A stretch of DNA of 64,000 nt from contig NC_084474.1 of the NCBI RefSeq assembly GCF_027409185.1, positions 3,651,382 to 3,715,381 on the forward strand. The letters are read 5' to 3'. The stretch comes from Cynocephalus volans (Eukaryota; Chordata; Mammalia; Dermoptera; Cynocephalidae). Shown one piece after another: positions 37,896 to 50,480 of the stretch; positions within the stretch are counted from its first letter, which is position 1, and each line of letters begins with the position of its first letter. The notes under the pieces were generated by a model. It was given only the letters and a program-made list of their open reading frames with translations, was not told where the DNA came from and did no database searches. The position numbers and the translations under genes were made by a program.

Positions 37896-40554
37896 AATGA
37901 GGCAGCAGACCAGGGCCCCAGCCCCCCGTGGCCACCGCTGCTCCCTCCCCCCTCATTCCCCAGGCACGTTTTCCTCTCACATCTGTCCTTCACTGCCTCA
38001 GAAGGGGGCTCCCCAGCCCCTCAGACTCCAGCCACATGGACCAAACAGCCCCCCCCTCTCCAAATGCAAGCAATCCTCTCCCTGTTTCAATGCCAGAACA
38101 AAATGCCAAAATCCAGAAAACTAAGCCCCACTCCAGTCTGAGGAAGTACAGCCCCAGCTCACTATCAGATAAGTCGTTTCCTGAAAGAAATGTGGCTGCA
38201 GCAAAGGAGGGCAGCCAGGCCCAGAGGCCCCTCTGCCGGCCTCCCAGCCCCCCGCAGCTAGGACCTGAGAAGAGCTACCCAGCCCCACTCATCAGCCCAG
38301 GATGCCATCAGCCCAACACTGCATCCCTTCTGGTTCAGGACCCTTGTGCTGGGCTCCTGGGGGCTTGCTTGGGTGCGTCCCTGACCTGCCGTCCTCTGAG
38401 GAGCATCTGGGGCGAGGCAGGGACCCAGGAGAGATGGGACGCGCATGCTTGCCACACAGGCTAGACGGCAGCCCTGCACACATCACGCCACCAGACGATC
38501 AGACCCAAGGGACGCCAGCAGTCCCTGCAGGCCGCACCAGAAGTAGCCCTCTGTTGGTGTCTCTGCTGGAGTATTTTGGGGTATGGGTCCCCCAAGAACT
38601 TCCAGACCACAGCCTCCATCGGAGGAATAGGCAGCTTTTCAACTCATTCTAGGAGGCTACAGCACCCTCTAGGCAGGAGCACCAAGAGTTCTCAGCAAGC
38701 ACCCTCCTGCTCCCAAAGAGCACCAGGAATGGGGTCAGGCCCAGAGTGACAGCCACAGAAAGGGAAAGCTGCTCTCCCTCCCTGGCTTGCCTGTTCTCGA
38801 CTGGGAGTAAGCACTCAAATCAAGGAGATCTGCCAGAAGATACATTAAGTCTGTAAGAGAAGAAGGCTCTGGGCAAAGACCTGTCAGTCACAGAGAAAAA
38901 CCCACACAATACTCTGATTCTGCTCCTGCCCAGGGAAGGGGCAGCTCCACACTCAGCCTCTCATCACCTCCCCCACCACAAGCACAGCTACACAACTGTG
39001 AAGGCAGAAAATGATTTTTTCAAAATCCCCAGGAAAACTGATACCAAGGGGGGCCCAGGGCATGGGGCTGGGACAGGCTCCTGCATATATAAAGGGCGGA
39101 GCAGGGCGGGCAGGAAGACAAGGCCCAGCCCCCGCCTGGACTTCATTTCACGTCTGCTGGGCCTACTCACTGGCAACCAGAGGCCAATCCGCAAGAGCCA
39201 TGACCACCAGAAAGCTCCAAGCCATCTGGTCTTCATCTCCAGGACATGCACTCGGGATGACTTGGAGATTGTGTTTCTGCACACCCTCTCCTCGCTGGAC
39301 AGAGGGTCTACACACGAGGTCAGACACTGAATAGGAACACATTCCAAGGGTGGGATTCGCACACTGCAGTGATCTAAGGACAGGGGGTGGGGACACTAGT
39401 GTACCCCTCCACCTTCCTCAGGAGAATTATCTTACGTCCCCACGAGAAGGCAGGCTCACCACCAACACAGCCCCTCCTGAGCAGAAGCCACCAGCCAGCA
39501 GACAGACAGCAGGTCCTCCCAGAAACACTGCCTCATGGAATCTGAAGGGCTGGCTCTGGCTCCCTGCCACATGCATGCCTCCCAGGTGTCGCAGACAAGC
39601 GGCCACCCAGCCTTCCTGTGGGCACCCACTACCTGACAAGACAGCCCATCCCTTTGTCCAACAAGGTTTTGTTTCCTTAACAATCCAAGTTCTACCAGAG
39701 CTCCGCAGACAAGTGTTTGCTGGACTGGGCACTCTCAGCTCTCTTAACTATTTTGCTCCCGACACTTGTGATCCTGGGAGGCAGACACCCTGAAACACAC
39801 AGGCTTGTCTCTTTGGAGCGAGGACATAGGAAGAGGACTGCCGGGCCCCTTGGGAGGTGGGGGGGGGGGGTCTCAGCCAATGCTGCATGTCCAGGCACAG
39901 TGGCACGGCACCCCTCCCTCCTACCTCCCAGTTCCTGCCTACCCAGAAAAATCTGCCAGCAACCACCCACTGGACACTCAGAGGACAGTTCACAGGGCAT
40001 CCATGAAAGCACCGGACACTCACCACTGGAGACTGTTGGCCCCAGATGTGTCACCTCTGCACCGGGGCCTGCTGCAGGCACCATCTCTTCTTTGGGGGCA
40101 AGGCTGGCACAAAGTATGAAGCCCAGATTTTCCAAGTGTCCTGTCCTACCCAACACTTTAGAGCTCAGAGTCTTGAGTCAATATTCATTCCCCTCGTGAG
40201 CCCACAGAGATGTTCAGGGGTTAAATCAGCTTGTATTTTAATAGCCTCTAAAAATTTTTTAAGCTCCTCTAAGAAAAACATTACCATTACTATCCTGATT
40301 CAGATTTGGTATATCTGTAAAACACATCTGCCCTTTATTTTCTATTTTGTAAGGAAAGTGTGGCTTAAGCTGTAGGTGCTTTAGGGGCATGCTGACAGCC
40401 CTTACTTGAACAGAAGCCCTTCCTGAGGATGCCAAGCACAGCTGACAGATGGCACTTGTGACCAGCTGCCACAGGGTAAGTCATGTTACAGATGAAATGC
40501 ACTTTGTAGTTTCCAGGACACTCCAAAACAATTTCATGGGGTCTACATACCAGC

Positions 40555-40680
40555 TCTGTGAAGCAGGTGTGACTGTCCTTATTCAGCAGGCGGGAAAACT
40601 GTGGCTCTGAGACGTGCATTTTGGCCAAAGTCCCATGGCTGGTAGATTGTGGAGCAGGATTTAAACTCAATTCTGAGCTT
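40555..40680 (-). mobile_element. MIR fragment
   Basis: GGCGGGAAAACTGTGGCTCT, GCCAAAGTCCCATGGCTGGT and GGAGCAGGATTTAAACTCAA follow antisense MIR order. Confidence 0.75.
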
Positions 40681-40799
40681 CAGAAAGCAATTGCTTTGAA
40701 AGTACTTGTTCCATGTCTCCAAACTGCTTCCCTACAGGCTCGATCTACCCCATGCAGGTGAAGAGGTTCTCTGTCTCTGGGTTCCTGAATAAGCAAAGG

Positions 40800-41222
40800 T
40801 GTACTAGTCCCTTTCTGTTGCTTATAACAGAATATCTGAAACTGGGTAATTTATAAGAAAACAAAATTTATGTCTTTCAGTTCAGAGGCTGGGAAGTCCA
40901 CAGTGCAAGAGGCGCATCTGATGATGGCCTTGTTCTTCGTGGGAACTCTCCACAGAGTCCTGTGGTGACCAGGGTCTCACGTGGCGAGAATGGACTGAGC
41001 AAGAGAGAGCTAACCTGATCACCTGCTCTCCTTATAAAGAGATCAGAACCACGCCCATCACTCCACGAATGGATCAATCCACTCATGAAAGCACAGTCCT
41101 CACAATCTAATCACCTCTCAAAGGTCCCACCTTTCAAACACCATAATTGGATTTCCCACCACTGCAATGGGGATCAAGCTTCCAATACATGAACTTTTGG
41201 GGGACACATCTGACCCACTGCA
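40800..41222 (-). mobile_element. MST-like MaLR LTR in SFRP1 intron 2
   Basis: Runs from TGTACTAGTCCCTTTCTG to TCTGACCCACTGCA on the plus strand, the same class and orientation as the LTR at 4499-4885. Shared landmarks are CTGAAACTGGGTAATTTATA, AATGGATCAATCCACTC and GGGACACATCTGAC. It is in the same sense as SFRP1. The flanks AAAGG and ACAAGG may be a decayed duplication. Confidence 0.88.
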
Positions 41223-41559
41223 ACAAGGAAGAAACAAGAACTCAGGAGCACATTCAGGAGACAGACCCCAAATGGAGCCAGCCCAAGGAAAGGAGGCTGA
41301 GCTCAGGAAGTCCGGCAGCCCCCACCCTGGCCAGAATGTGCTGACCTACCACGAATGCAACACACTGCCCTGGTGGGGCCCCAAAGCCCCCAACTCAGCT
41401 CTTCCGTGAGTGCATCCTCCCTCTCTGGTGCAGGCTTCTCTTCCACATGTGACCAGGACGGAGGTCCAGTGCCCCCAGTGGACATGCCTGGAGAGCAGGG
41501 AGGTGCTAACAATGGTATTCTATCAAGAAGCCAAGTCACAGAGTTTTCCAGAACAAAGC

Positions 41560-41700
41560 CATATGATTTCAGAGCTGGAAGGAGCCTCAGAGATCCCCCC
41601 CAGTGACACTTCAACTTGCTGAAGGAAACAGGCTCAGAGGCTTCCACAGTTGAGCTGTTCGATAGCAGGGCTGGAATCAGATACCAGGACTCCAGAATTT
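41560..41700 (-). mobile_element. MIR-family fragment
   Basis: TTCAGAGCTGGAAGGAGCCT, AAGGAAACAGGCTCAGAGGC and CAGGGCTGGAATCAGATACC resemble an antisense MIR of the type with an extended 3' end. Confidence 0.6.
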
Positions 41701-41754
41701 GTGTTATTTTTTGTCACACCATATTTTATCTCCTGACACAGATGCTTTTACTTT

Positions 41755-41895
41755 TGTTTTTTAACAGGTGGGTAAACTGAGCCATGGAGAGCTTCAGTAA
41801 CTTGCCTGAGCTGACACAGGAGACGGTGGAACCAGGCACTGAACACAGGCCCGCATGACTCCTGAGGCCACATGTGTTCTTTCCAGCATGCTTTT
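41755..41895 (-). mobile_element. MIR fragment
   Basis: GGTGGGTAAACTGAGCCATG, AGCTTCAGTAACTTGCCTGA and AACACAGGCCCGCATGACTC follow antisense MIR order. Confidence 0.8.
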
Positions 41896-42414
41896 TAAAT
41901 CCTGGGCCACTTATGACACACCAGGCCACTTATGACAATCTCTCCTCACCAATGGAATCTTCTAAGGAGTGACTCCTGCCTGGAGAACCAGAGTTCCAAA
42001 CGGACTTGCTACAAACACTAAAACTAAACAAAACAGGTCTATTTGGCATTCAAAGTAATAAACAAAACACCAAGTCTTGTAGGAGTTTTCCCCAAACTAA
42101 CAAAGATGGCCCTTGGTCTGCTTAACAGCATCATTGCTGAGAAATACCTATGGTCTTCTCGCCAGCCTCCCTGGGGAGCGACAGGAACACCAAGCTCTCG
42201 GAGGCCTCTCTCTAACGTGCCCATGGAGACTGAGCACCTGGGCAGGCCAGGCCAGCGTACGAGGCAGGACCCCTCAGCTACGCAGTGCTGGGCTGGCGAT
42301 GCTCACCGGGCAGAGGTGTCCACGTGGACCAGCACACTCAGGGCATGCACACTCGGCCCGTCACACCCCAGACCATGCTCATCTGTCTACACCACCCCTC
42401 CCAGCCCTCCCCGT

Positions 42415-42548
42415 ACACACACAAATACAACACAAACACATGTATGTGCATATGCATGTGGCCTGTTCTGTCACCCAACTATGCACACGCACCTACACCC
42501 ACACACATGGAGACATAAAGACATGCACAAACCACATGTGCACCCCAC
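42415..42548. repeat. CA-rich degenerate simple repeat
   Basis: ACACACACAAATACAACACA and later CACACGCACCTACACCCACA patches separated by unique sequence. Confidence 0.75.
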
Positions 42549-43112
42549 CCACCTGCCTCTCCCCTTGTCCCTTATTGTAGCTGAAGCCTTCCTGGCCTTT
42601 CTCCTTCAGAGAAGCCCCAGACACCTGAGCTGGCCCAGCCCCTCAGCCTGACTGATGTCACTACCGAGCCAATGATTTGGGGGCTGGCTCCAGAAGCCCT
42701 GTGTTTGCTGCCTGCTGGGGCCACTAACAAGGTCTGGAGAGGGACGTCAGGGCAGTTTATGGCAGCTCCTAATGACGGCTGCCCTGGGTAATGACCGCTC
42801 TGCGGTGACCCAAGTATGAGCTGATTACAGGCTCTGGCTCCTGCTCCACACGCCTAGAACAAATGCCTCCAGAGCACCACCCGCAGCAGATGGTGCAGCC
42901 GCACCGCCCTCCCCAGACTGCCTCTCAGGGGCTCTGTCCAGTGGGCAGCCCTGAGCTGGTCCTGACCCGGCCAGAGCTGTGCCACACCGCTCATCCGGGA
43001 CGTAACTCGAGGGCCCGGCTCCACCCTCAGCCTCGAGCGCAGGCTCTCCTGCCCAGGACATCGCTCCCGCTGGTGCCTGCGTCCTGCCATCAGTACTTCC
43101 CTTCTTCTCTTT

Positions 43113-43186
43113 GAGGTCTTCTTTTTTTTTTTTAATTTATCAATATATGATGTGGTTGATTTTCATGTCTCTTTAGAGGTCTTCTT
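43113..43186 (-). mobile_element. Very short L1-type 3'-end insertion with 11-bp target duplication
   Basis: GAGGTCTTCTT at 43113-43123 and 43176-43186 flanks 52 bp. On the minus strand these read as about 40 bases ending in ATTGATAAATT followed by a run of pure A. This is the form of a severely 5'-truncated retro-insertion. The perfect duplication and unbroken A tail suggest a fairly recent event. The L1 origin is inferred from the AT-rich end; I cannot name the subfamily. A third copy of the 11-mer lies at 43218-43228. Confidence 0.65.
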
Positions 43187-43544
43187 CTTGGCTTCCTCTT
43201 CCACTTTTATTTTTTCTGAGGTCTTCTTTTAAGACCTGAGTGACAGCAGGAATGTTTTAAAATAGGCTCCCAGTGTCTCTGCATGGCCAGCAGCAGCCCA
43301 GCGCTCAGGGCCTCACCTCCCACACCCATCACGCACTCTAAGCCTCCAGGCCTCAGCCTCCAACAGGCCCTGCATGGAGTGTCTTCCGTGCTTTTTTTTC
43401 TACCTGACAAGTTCCCACTGACTCCTCAGAAGACAGCACAAGTTCTCGCTCCCCCACAGCTTCCCATGGCCCCTTCCTAGGAAGAACAGCTCCCTCCTCC
43501 ACGTCCCGTCCCGTGCTCAGTGCTCATCTATTACAGGACTGTCA

Positions 43545-43735
43545 GCGCTTGGCCATGAGGTGACCTACTTTTCCTCTAATCCCCTCTAGATGGTAAGGCC
43601 TTGCAGGGCAGGAATCACAGCCCAGTCACACTGTGCAATCATCTCGTGTGCTGCTGATACACCCTCAGTTCAGCCAGCATTCATTAAGTCCCCAACACAA
43701 ATGTGTGCTAAAGGGAATCAAGGAAACTTCCTCCC
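43545..43735 (-). mobile_element. L2 3' end, antisense, diverged
   Basis: TAGATGGTAAGGCCTTGCAG, GGCAGGAATCACAGCCCAGT and CATTCATTAAGTCCCCAACA resemble the L2 end commonly read as 'gtaagctccttgagggcaggga... attcattgagcacc'. Confidence 0.5.
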
Positions 43736-44394
43736 AAAGGCAGGAAATACTGCGGGAAATGGCACAACGTGCCGGGCCCGCGCCGCACCGTTGGGAAGCC
43801 CGTGACACACTTGAAGTTGGCCCCAGAAGTTGTCCTGGCCCCCCCAGGAACTCAACCACAGGTGCACCCCACCCTCACCTCAGAAGCTCCCCTGCTCCTA
43901 TGTGGTCAGCCCAAGGCATGAAAAAACGGGGTGCTCCCCCTCATCAAGGTGGCTCTCTGAGGCTTCTCGCTTATTACACGCAACCAGACAGAGTCATGCC
44001 TACGAACAATCTCCTCTCCTGTGCTTATGTGCACAGTGAAAAGTTGCCTTCTGGCCAGGAAAGGCTTTGCCTTCCGCACCAGGGGACTGACTTGACTCCT
44101 GAGCAGGAGGAGGCAGCAGGCTCCTGAGGGAGAGCAGGACTCATGGCTGCCCTTCCTGGTCCCCTCTTCCCAGGCCCTGGGAGGAAATGACACAAACACT
44201 TCTGCCTGCACAACTGAAATCTCTCCGGATGATGATTCCAAAGTCAGTACATGCAGTATAAGGACCAACCAGGACTCTGTGCTCACAGAAGCCCAGCAAT
44301 TGTCTGTTGAATTAACTCTGTGCAAGAGTGGGTACCTCCTGTGGATGGTTAGATTTTCAAAAGAAAAGAAACACACACACGTTTTTAAATGAAT

Positions 44395-44490
44395 ACATGT
44401 TAAGAGTACAGGGTCTGTAACCAAGAGCCTGGGTGCTGGCCAGCTGCGCACCTTGCAGACGTCTGCCCTCCGCATCTTAGAACACCGGCC
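44395..44490 (+). mobile_element. MIR 5' fragment
   Basis: TGTTAAGAGTACAGGGTCTG, AACCAAGAGCCTGGGTGCTG and GCTGCGCACCTTGCAGACG follow the sense MIR 5' half. Confidence 0.55.
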
Positions 44491-47400
44491 GGGACTCTCC
44501 CTGGCCAGCTGTGCTCCCTCCGGGTGCAGGTGAGAGGCTGCCCTCCGCGGCTGGGCCTTGCCTGCTGCTTCCCAGGACCTCGCCCACGTGACTGGCCCCC
44601 TTCCCTCCTGCAGCCCTGCCCGCCTCCACAGCATCTCTGGCTCAGGCCCATGGCTGCCCCTGTAGCACACCTGGTCATTCGCTCTGTCACTCTACAGGAG
44701 CAGGCATGGCATTGCTGGGACCTGTCACCCTTCAAGCTGGGCACCAGACAGCGGCAGGTCAGAAGGACCAATTCCTTCTGATTCCCTCTCACTCTAGCCT
44801 TCAAGTCCCATGCTTTGGGCCAAGGCTGGCCCTAACTCAGAATGCTGAGTTAGTTGTTAGGACTGGCAGATGAAAACCTGACATTCTTCCCCTGTATTTA
44901 TTTACCTGGCTTAGGTTCAAGTCGTGGCTCCTTGTCCCTGCCCCGTCTCCTGACAGCAGGAAGGCCCCTCTTCACTTTCTCCATTCATCCAAGCCTGGCA
45001 GTTCCACATCCACGACTCAAGGAAATTTCCCAGAATTTCCTCCAGCCCCTGCTGGAGGAAGACCCCTCCCTCCTTCAAGCCCCAGAGTGGGATGCACTAA
45101 ACATCTGAAGTTACCGGAGAAAACAGACAAACAAGCACAGTCAAGACCTGGCTCTCCCACCAGGTTCTCATGTGTTAAGGACAGTACTGAGCCCTCGGAA
45201 TGGAGCTGAGGCCAAAGGGCACGTGGGAGGCACAGAGGCCTTCCTAAGTCCCCGACACATGCAGGAGGGCTCTGCTGCAGGAGAAGCTGCGCTTCGGGCA
45301 CTGACGGTTTCGGAGGGCTTAAGTGGTTACCCAGGCCCATTTCTAGCTCCAGGGCTATAGTCACAGCATTAGGGACTTCCTTCAGCCAGAAGCTATTTCC
45401 AAAAGCTGAACAGACCTGTTGTGGACGACACCAGTGCAAACTAGTTTTCAAAAAGCTCACAGAGGGAAGAGAAGACATCAGGTAGTCCCAAAAGGAAATA
45501 CCCTGAAAGCTGACGGAAAGGCTAGAGAAAACAAGAGAGAAAAATCCCCTTAGAATCCTTCCTAAATGAGAACGAATGTTCTCTCTTACGGAAGCCAGTT
45601 CCTCATTCTCCCCACTGCCGAACGGCCGTTTTGTTTCGGCATCTCATTACAACTCACAGACCTCCTCTCAGAACTGTAAATTTCCCTTCATTCCTGCCCT
45701 AAAGAATATACTCCTTTATTCCCCCAAATACTTGCAAGCCGGTAAGCATCACCTGTACCTCAAGCCCTGGAGCTGTCGAACAGCCTTGCCCCCACGCCGC
45801 AGCCCCCTGACCCTAAAAGACCAACAGCATCTGCTCTCAGGACTCAGACACGAGTAGCAAGGCTCTGCACGGGAGCCAGACCAGCCCCAAGAGCACCCGC
45901 ACACACGGACGTCACCTCTTCCCCAGGGTTCTTGTTCCTCCTCCTTGCCCCACCGAGGGGCTCAGAATAAGAAGGACCTGGGTGGGGCCTAAGTAAGGGG
46001 AGGTACGCTCCGCCACGCTGAAGCCCGTCCTGCAGTGAGGACCCCAAGGCCAGCAAGCTCCTGAAATCTCTGGCGTCTGGAACTGTCTGAGAACAAGCAC
46101 TTCACGACTCAGCGGCCCCTCCCTGCAAAACCACCATAAGCAATCGCCACACTCTCTTCCTCTGAAAGACCCAGAAGGCTTTGTTTCATCTCTTTCCCAT
46201 CGCCAACATCCACGCGTTCCTTCTCTCTCACGTGGGCAGGGATCGGGCACGTCCTCCTGCGGCATGCACAGAGCCGTCTGCCCTCTTCATTCCCAAAAGG
46301 ATCACTCACAACCACCACTGTTTAGCGAAGCTGGAGACCCTGGGGAAGCATCTGCAGCGTTTGGTGCCACTCTAAGTGAGACTCAGGAGAAATGAGAAGG
46401 TGATTTCACCCCCTACCACCATGCCCGGGCCCCCTGCCAATTTGGTTCAATGAATGTCTGTTTTCAAAGAAACCTAAACTGGCTGCTTCTGGTTCACTTC
46501 CCTGTAACTCATCACAGGCTGTTGGTGTGATGGGAGGGAGGCCCTCCTGAGGCTTGCCCCCTCTGAACCAGGAAGTCCCGGGTGCCAACACTAAGTGGCA
46601 CTCAGACCAGGGAGGCCACGCAGCAGGGGGGGGCTTCTGCAGACAAAGACGGTGCCAGGCTGCAGCACCAGGTCCTCCCAGGTACAGTAGGCACGGCAGC
46701 ACCCGTGACAAGCCGGGCCTCTTACACAGCAACACTGGAGCTCAAATATGTATTGCATGTGTCTGGCTTCCACGCGGAGCTTGCAACCTGCCAGTTACCA
46801 CTGTTTACCTTGGTAGAAAGTCACGAGAAATCTTAGTCTGAACAGGCCCAAAGTTTATTTTACTGCCAGATAAACAACTTTCTTGGATAAATCATCCATG
46901 TGACAGTGTTCCTGAAAGACTAAACAAAGATTTCAAGCACAATCTATAGGCCTTTGAGAAGCCTTCCAATGCTAACGCACGTTGAATTGGCTGCTCAAAG
47001 CAGGCTGAGGCAGGGCAAGGCCTGACATTTCTTTGGCCATTTGTTCTCCCTTGGAAAAAAAAAAAATACAAATCGGAGCTTCTGGCTCATTTCTGCAAAA
47101 CTGGATGAAATGTACCAATATTTAAGTTCTCATTTGCTTCTGAATATAACCCATTTTTGGTTAAAGGGAGTGAATATCACAAGGCAGCTGCTGGAAAGAA
47201 AGGGAAAACAGCCGTGGAGGTTCTGCCGGCGGGGGCAAGGGGAGGGCGGAGGAAAGTGCAGCACAAAAGGCTCTAAAATCTCTCTGCAACAGTCCCCAAT
47301 AGGTCATGAGTAGAATAGTAGGTGCAAGATTTCCAAAAATCACACAAAAACACACAAAAGACACTTACTCCAGTGGCATGCCCTGGAGCTGGCGCACACT

Positions 47401-47789
47401 CAGCGCGGGCTCCGTGTGCCCTGAAGTCAGAACTGCCTGACGCCCGCCAGCTTCACAGGGACCTGCGCGCCGTGTAACTAAACCCCAGATCTCCTGACTT
47501 CTAGTACGTACAGGGTTTGGGGGTTTGGGTGGGTTTTTTGTTTGCTTTTGTTTTTGTTAACTACAACACCTTGAAGCTGCATAAAGCTTTTAAAGTTTTT
47601 CCAAATGGGCTTTTTAAAAGACTTTTTCAGTTTAATCCTCTGTCAACCAGAGAACTAACCTGGACATTCCATTCTATTTCATAAATATTTTTGCCAAGAA
47701 AGCTGATTTCCTGAGTGCTAGAATCTTCCTTCATAGGCCAATTTCCATCCGGAAACAACTCTCTCTAATAAGAAGAAATAAGAATTACT

Positions 47790-48010
47790 GTGGACTGAAC
47801 AGTCACCGTACCCCAGGAGCTGCACGACTGAGTGGTTCAATTCTCCCCACAGCAACCTCTCGTGGGAATTTCCGTCCATATTTTGCAAACGAAGAGACAG
47901 GCTCAGGGAGGTTAAGGGACTTTCTCATGGTTGCTCAGCTTGCAGAGTTAGGATTTAATCCAAGTCTGTCTTGGCCCAAAGCCTGTGTTCTTTCTACTCT
48001 ACTACACTGC
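47790..48010 (-). mobile_element. MIR SINE
   Basis: CCCCACAGCAACCTCTCGTG, AACGAAGAGACAGGCTCAGG, GAGGTTAAGGGACTTTCTCA, GTTAGGATTTAATCCAAGTC and TTCTTTCTACTCTACTACAC follow antisense MIR order over most of its length. Confidence 0.9.
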
Positions 48011-48554
48011 CTGCCTCTCCACCAAGAAGGAAGCCGATGACTGCTCAGCTCCTTTGGTGTTTCACTCCGCAAGCTCTGGTCCTGACGGAGACCCAATGCC
48101 CCTGCCCGGAAGCTCCTCGGCCACTCCTGGCAGGATGGAAACGTGGTTGGCAGGAGAGGACATGAAGGGGCAAGGCAATGGAATCTGGACTGGCTACGTG
48201 GGGAAGTGTCCGTGGGAAGGAGAGCTGTCAGGGATCCAGGGGGAGCGGCCTCGGGCAATTGAACGACTAACTTCTTTCTTCAATGCATCTAATTCTCCTC
48301 CGTCTGTAAGACGTGGCACGGACTGGCCAATCTTTCAGGTCCCTTTCAACTCAGCATCTCTTCACAATGACAAAATGGTGCAGAGGAGCAACACCGCGCC
48401 CACAGAAGCGAGCGGCTATGGGCTGTGGGCGGCCCGTCCCAGCTCGACCGTCCCTCTCTCTCCGGCCCTCCAGAAACGCTTCAGATGGCAGCGGCGAACT
48501 TGCAGGTAAACGCTTCTTCTTGCCGCCTTCTCCAGAAGGGTTTATACGCACGTC

Positions 48555-48890
48555 AAGAGATGAGGACATGATGCTTAGTAAAGCAAGCCAGACGGAAAGG
48601 GAAAAATGCCACATGACCCCACTTCTAGGAGGTCCCTAGAGTGGTCAGATTCACAGAGACAAAGCAGAGTGGTGGCTGCTGGGGCTGGGGAGGCGGACTG
48701 GGGAGCTCACGTTTAAGGGGGACAAGGTTTCAGTTTGGATGATGGAAAATGCAGAGACGGATGGCGGTGACAGCCACACAGCAGTGTGCGTGTAGCTCGT
48801 GCCACTCACAGAACACGCAAGAGTGGCTAAAATGGTAAATTTTATGTTATGCATATGTTACCACAATAAAACAAAAAGGATGGCTAGACA
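48555..48890 (+). mobile_element. L1M 3' end, sense orientation
   Basis: AGGAGGTCCCTAGAGTGGTC, AGAGTGGTGGCTGCTGGGGC, GTTTCAGTTTGGATGATGG, GCTAAAATGGTAAATTTTAT and ACCACAATAAAACAAAAAGG form a typical old L1 3'UTR with its poly(A) end. Confidence 0.9.
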
Positions 48891-49309
48891 AGGGGGCATG
48901 GCCACTGCCAACCAGAAAGTCCCAGAACCACAGGCTGGAGGGCAAGGCCGAGCAGCCCAAGGAATAGAAAGAACTGGCAGAACTGGGCTTCCCCATGAAG
49001 AGGCGGGAGGCACGCATCAGTCACCCTGCACCAGCGCACCCACACCTAAGTGACTTGCCACATGAGGTGAGGAGGGGAGTGGCTGAAAATAAGCTGGGTT
49101 CAGGAAACATTTCAGTAAGAAAACCAAGAGTGAAGCACAGAGCTCCCCCGTGAGAGCCACGGAGAGGGCCTCAAGTGCCCACCCCTGAAAGCGGCGCCCA
49201 CATGAACATGCACTGAGCCCGGCTGAGCCGGCCGCCAGGCTCCCCACCCACACCGCCTCCCCTGCCCACGCCTTCCTCACCTGCACCTCGCCAAAGCCTG
49301 TACCTGGGC

Positions 49310-49405
49310 ACCAGCTGCCATTTCACTGTGGGAAACCAAGGCCTGGGGAGGTTGAGGGACCTGCCCAACCCTTTGGGGCACACACTCAGTGGCAGAGGGG
49401 GATGA
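49310..49405 (-). mobile_element. MIR fragment
   Basis: GGAAACCAAGGCCTGGGGAG, GTTGAGGGACCTGCCCAACC and CACTCAGTGGCAGAGGGGG follow antisense MIR order. Confidence 0.7.
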
Positions 49406-50239
49406 ACTCAGTTTCAGAGAACACAGTGCCCATCCTCAGGTCCTGGATTTCTGTGTCCCTCCTCAGGCCACAGTACACTTGCACTGGCTCCACAATGCTA
49501 AAGTGATCCTCGTCACAATTTGCCCTATTGACGTGTCGTCCCGCCACAGTCACAGCCAAGAGAGCAGCAGTGATGGAGACATGGTGTGCCATGCTCCCCA
49601 GAGGGCTTTGGTTCTTTTCACAGCTTTTCCTCCACAACGTGTGACCTTGGCCCAAACTACCTGGAGCCCAGTTACTTGGGCCAGGCCCACAAACTCGAGG
49701 CCCTCTCACCAACTCTCCCATCCAAGACCAGAGGTGAGCAGTGTCAACCACTAAGGCAGAGGCTTCTGAGGCTTCTGGTCCAGACACGGTCTCTGCACCG
49801 TGCCACCCACGCCATGCGCAGGAAGACTATTTGGATTGGGACTAGGCTGTGAACTGTGAGCTACACCTCCTGTACACTTCACAGAGGGCCAACCTCGTCT
49901 TCCCACCCGCAAAATACCTAACAACTCATTTCAAGCATTCACAGATCTGTAGGCAGGATATGTATTTCAGGGATCTTCAGTGACAATAAAAACTAGCTGT
50001 TCTCCTCCCCCCAGCTCCACCCTGGAAATGACAGTTCCTCCTTTCGTGTATTTGATTTGACTGAACTATAGTTCTGGATGTTAGGGCGGTTTTTTAAGTA
50101 TACACATATGCACTCAGGCACCCAAAACAAGGCATGTAGTTTCCCCTGAACTCAATAAACAAGTTACACATATTCACTTGGAAAGGAGATTTCTCCTTTT
50201 TGGAAAAGGAAGTCCCATGTCCATACCCTTGCCATCCCT

Positions 50240-50480
50240 GTCAGTCATGCACTCATCTGACAAACTTTTATTTCATGCCTAACATATACAAAGACATTGT
50301 GCCAGGGACTACTAGAGTACAAACGGGCCTTGTTTTGTTAATTCTAAGACACAGATTCTCTTCACCTCTTAACATGAAGTATGTTTTTTTTGTCAGTGGT
50401 GCAAAGCTCTCACAATTAACAGGCAAAATACGGTATGGGATACAAAGCCTGCTCTCAAGCAGCTTACAGATGTTGCAATG
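50240..50480 (-). mobile_element. L2-like fragment, antisense
   Basis: GACAAACTTTTATTTCATGC, ATTGTGCCAGGGACTACTAG and later GGGATACAAAGCCTGCTCTC, CAGCTTACAG match the usual 'caacaaatatttattgagc... cctgccctcaagcagcttac' pattern. The two parts are separated by about 100 bp of other sequence. Confidence 0.5.

Noticed and set aside
43906..44670. A 254-codon open frame on the minus strand in intron 2
   Set aside because: It overlaps a MIR fragment, shows no domain, and has a composition typical of chance open frames.
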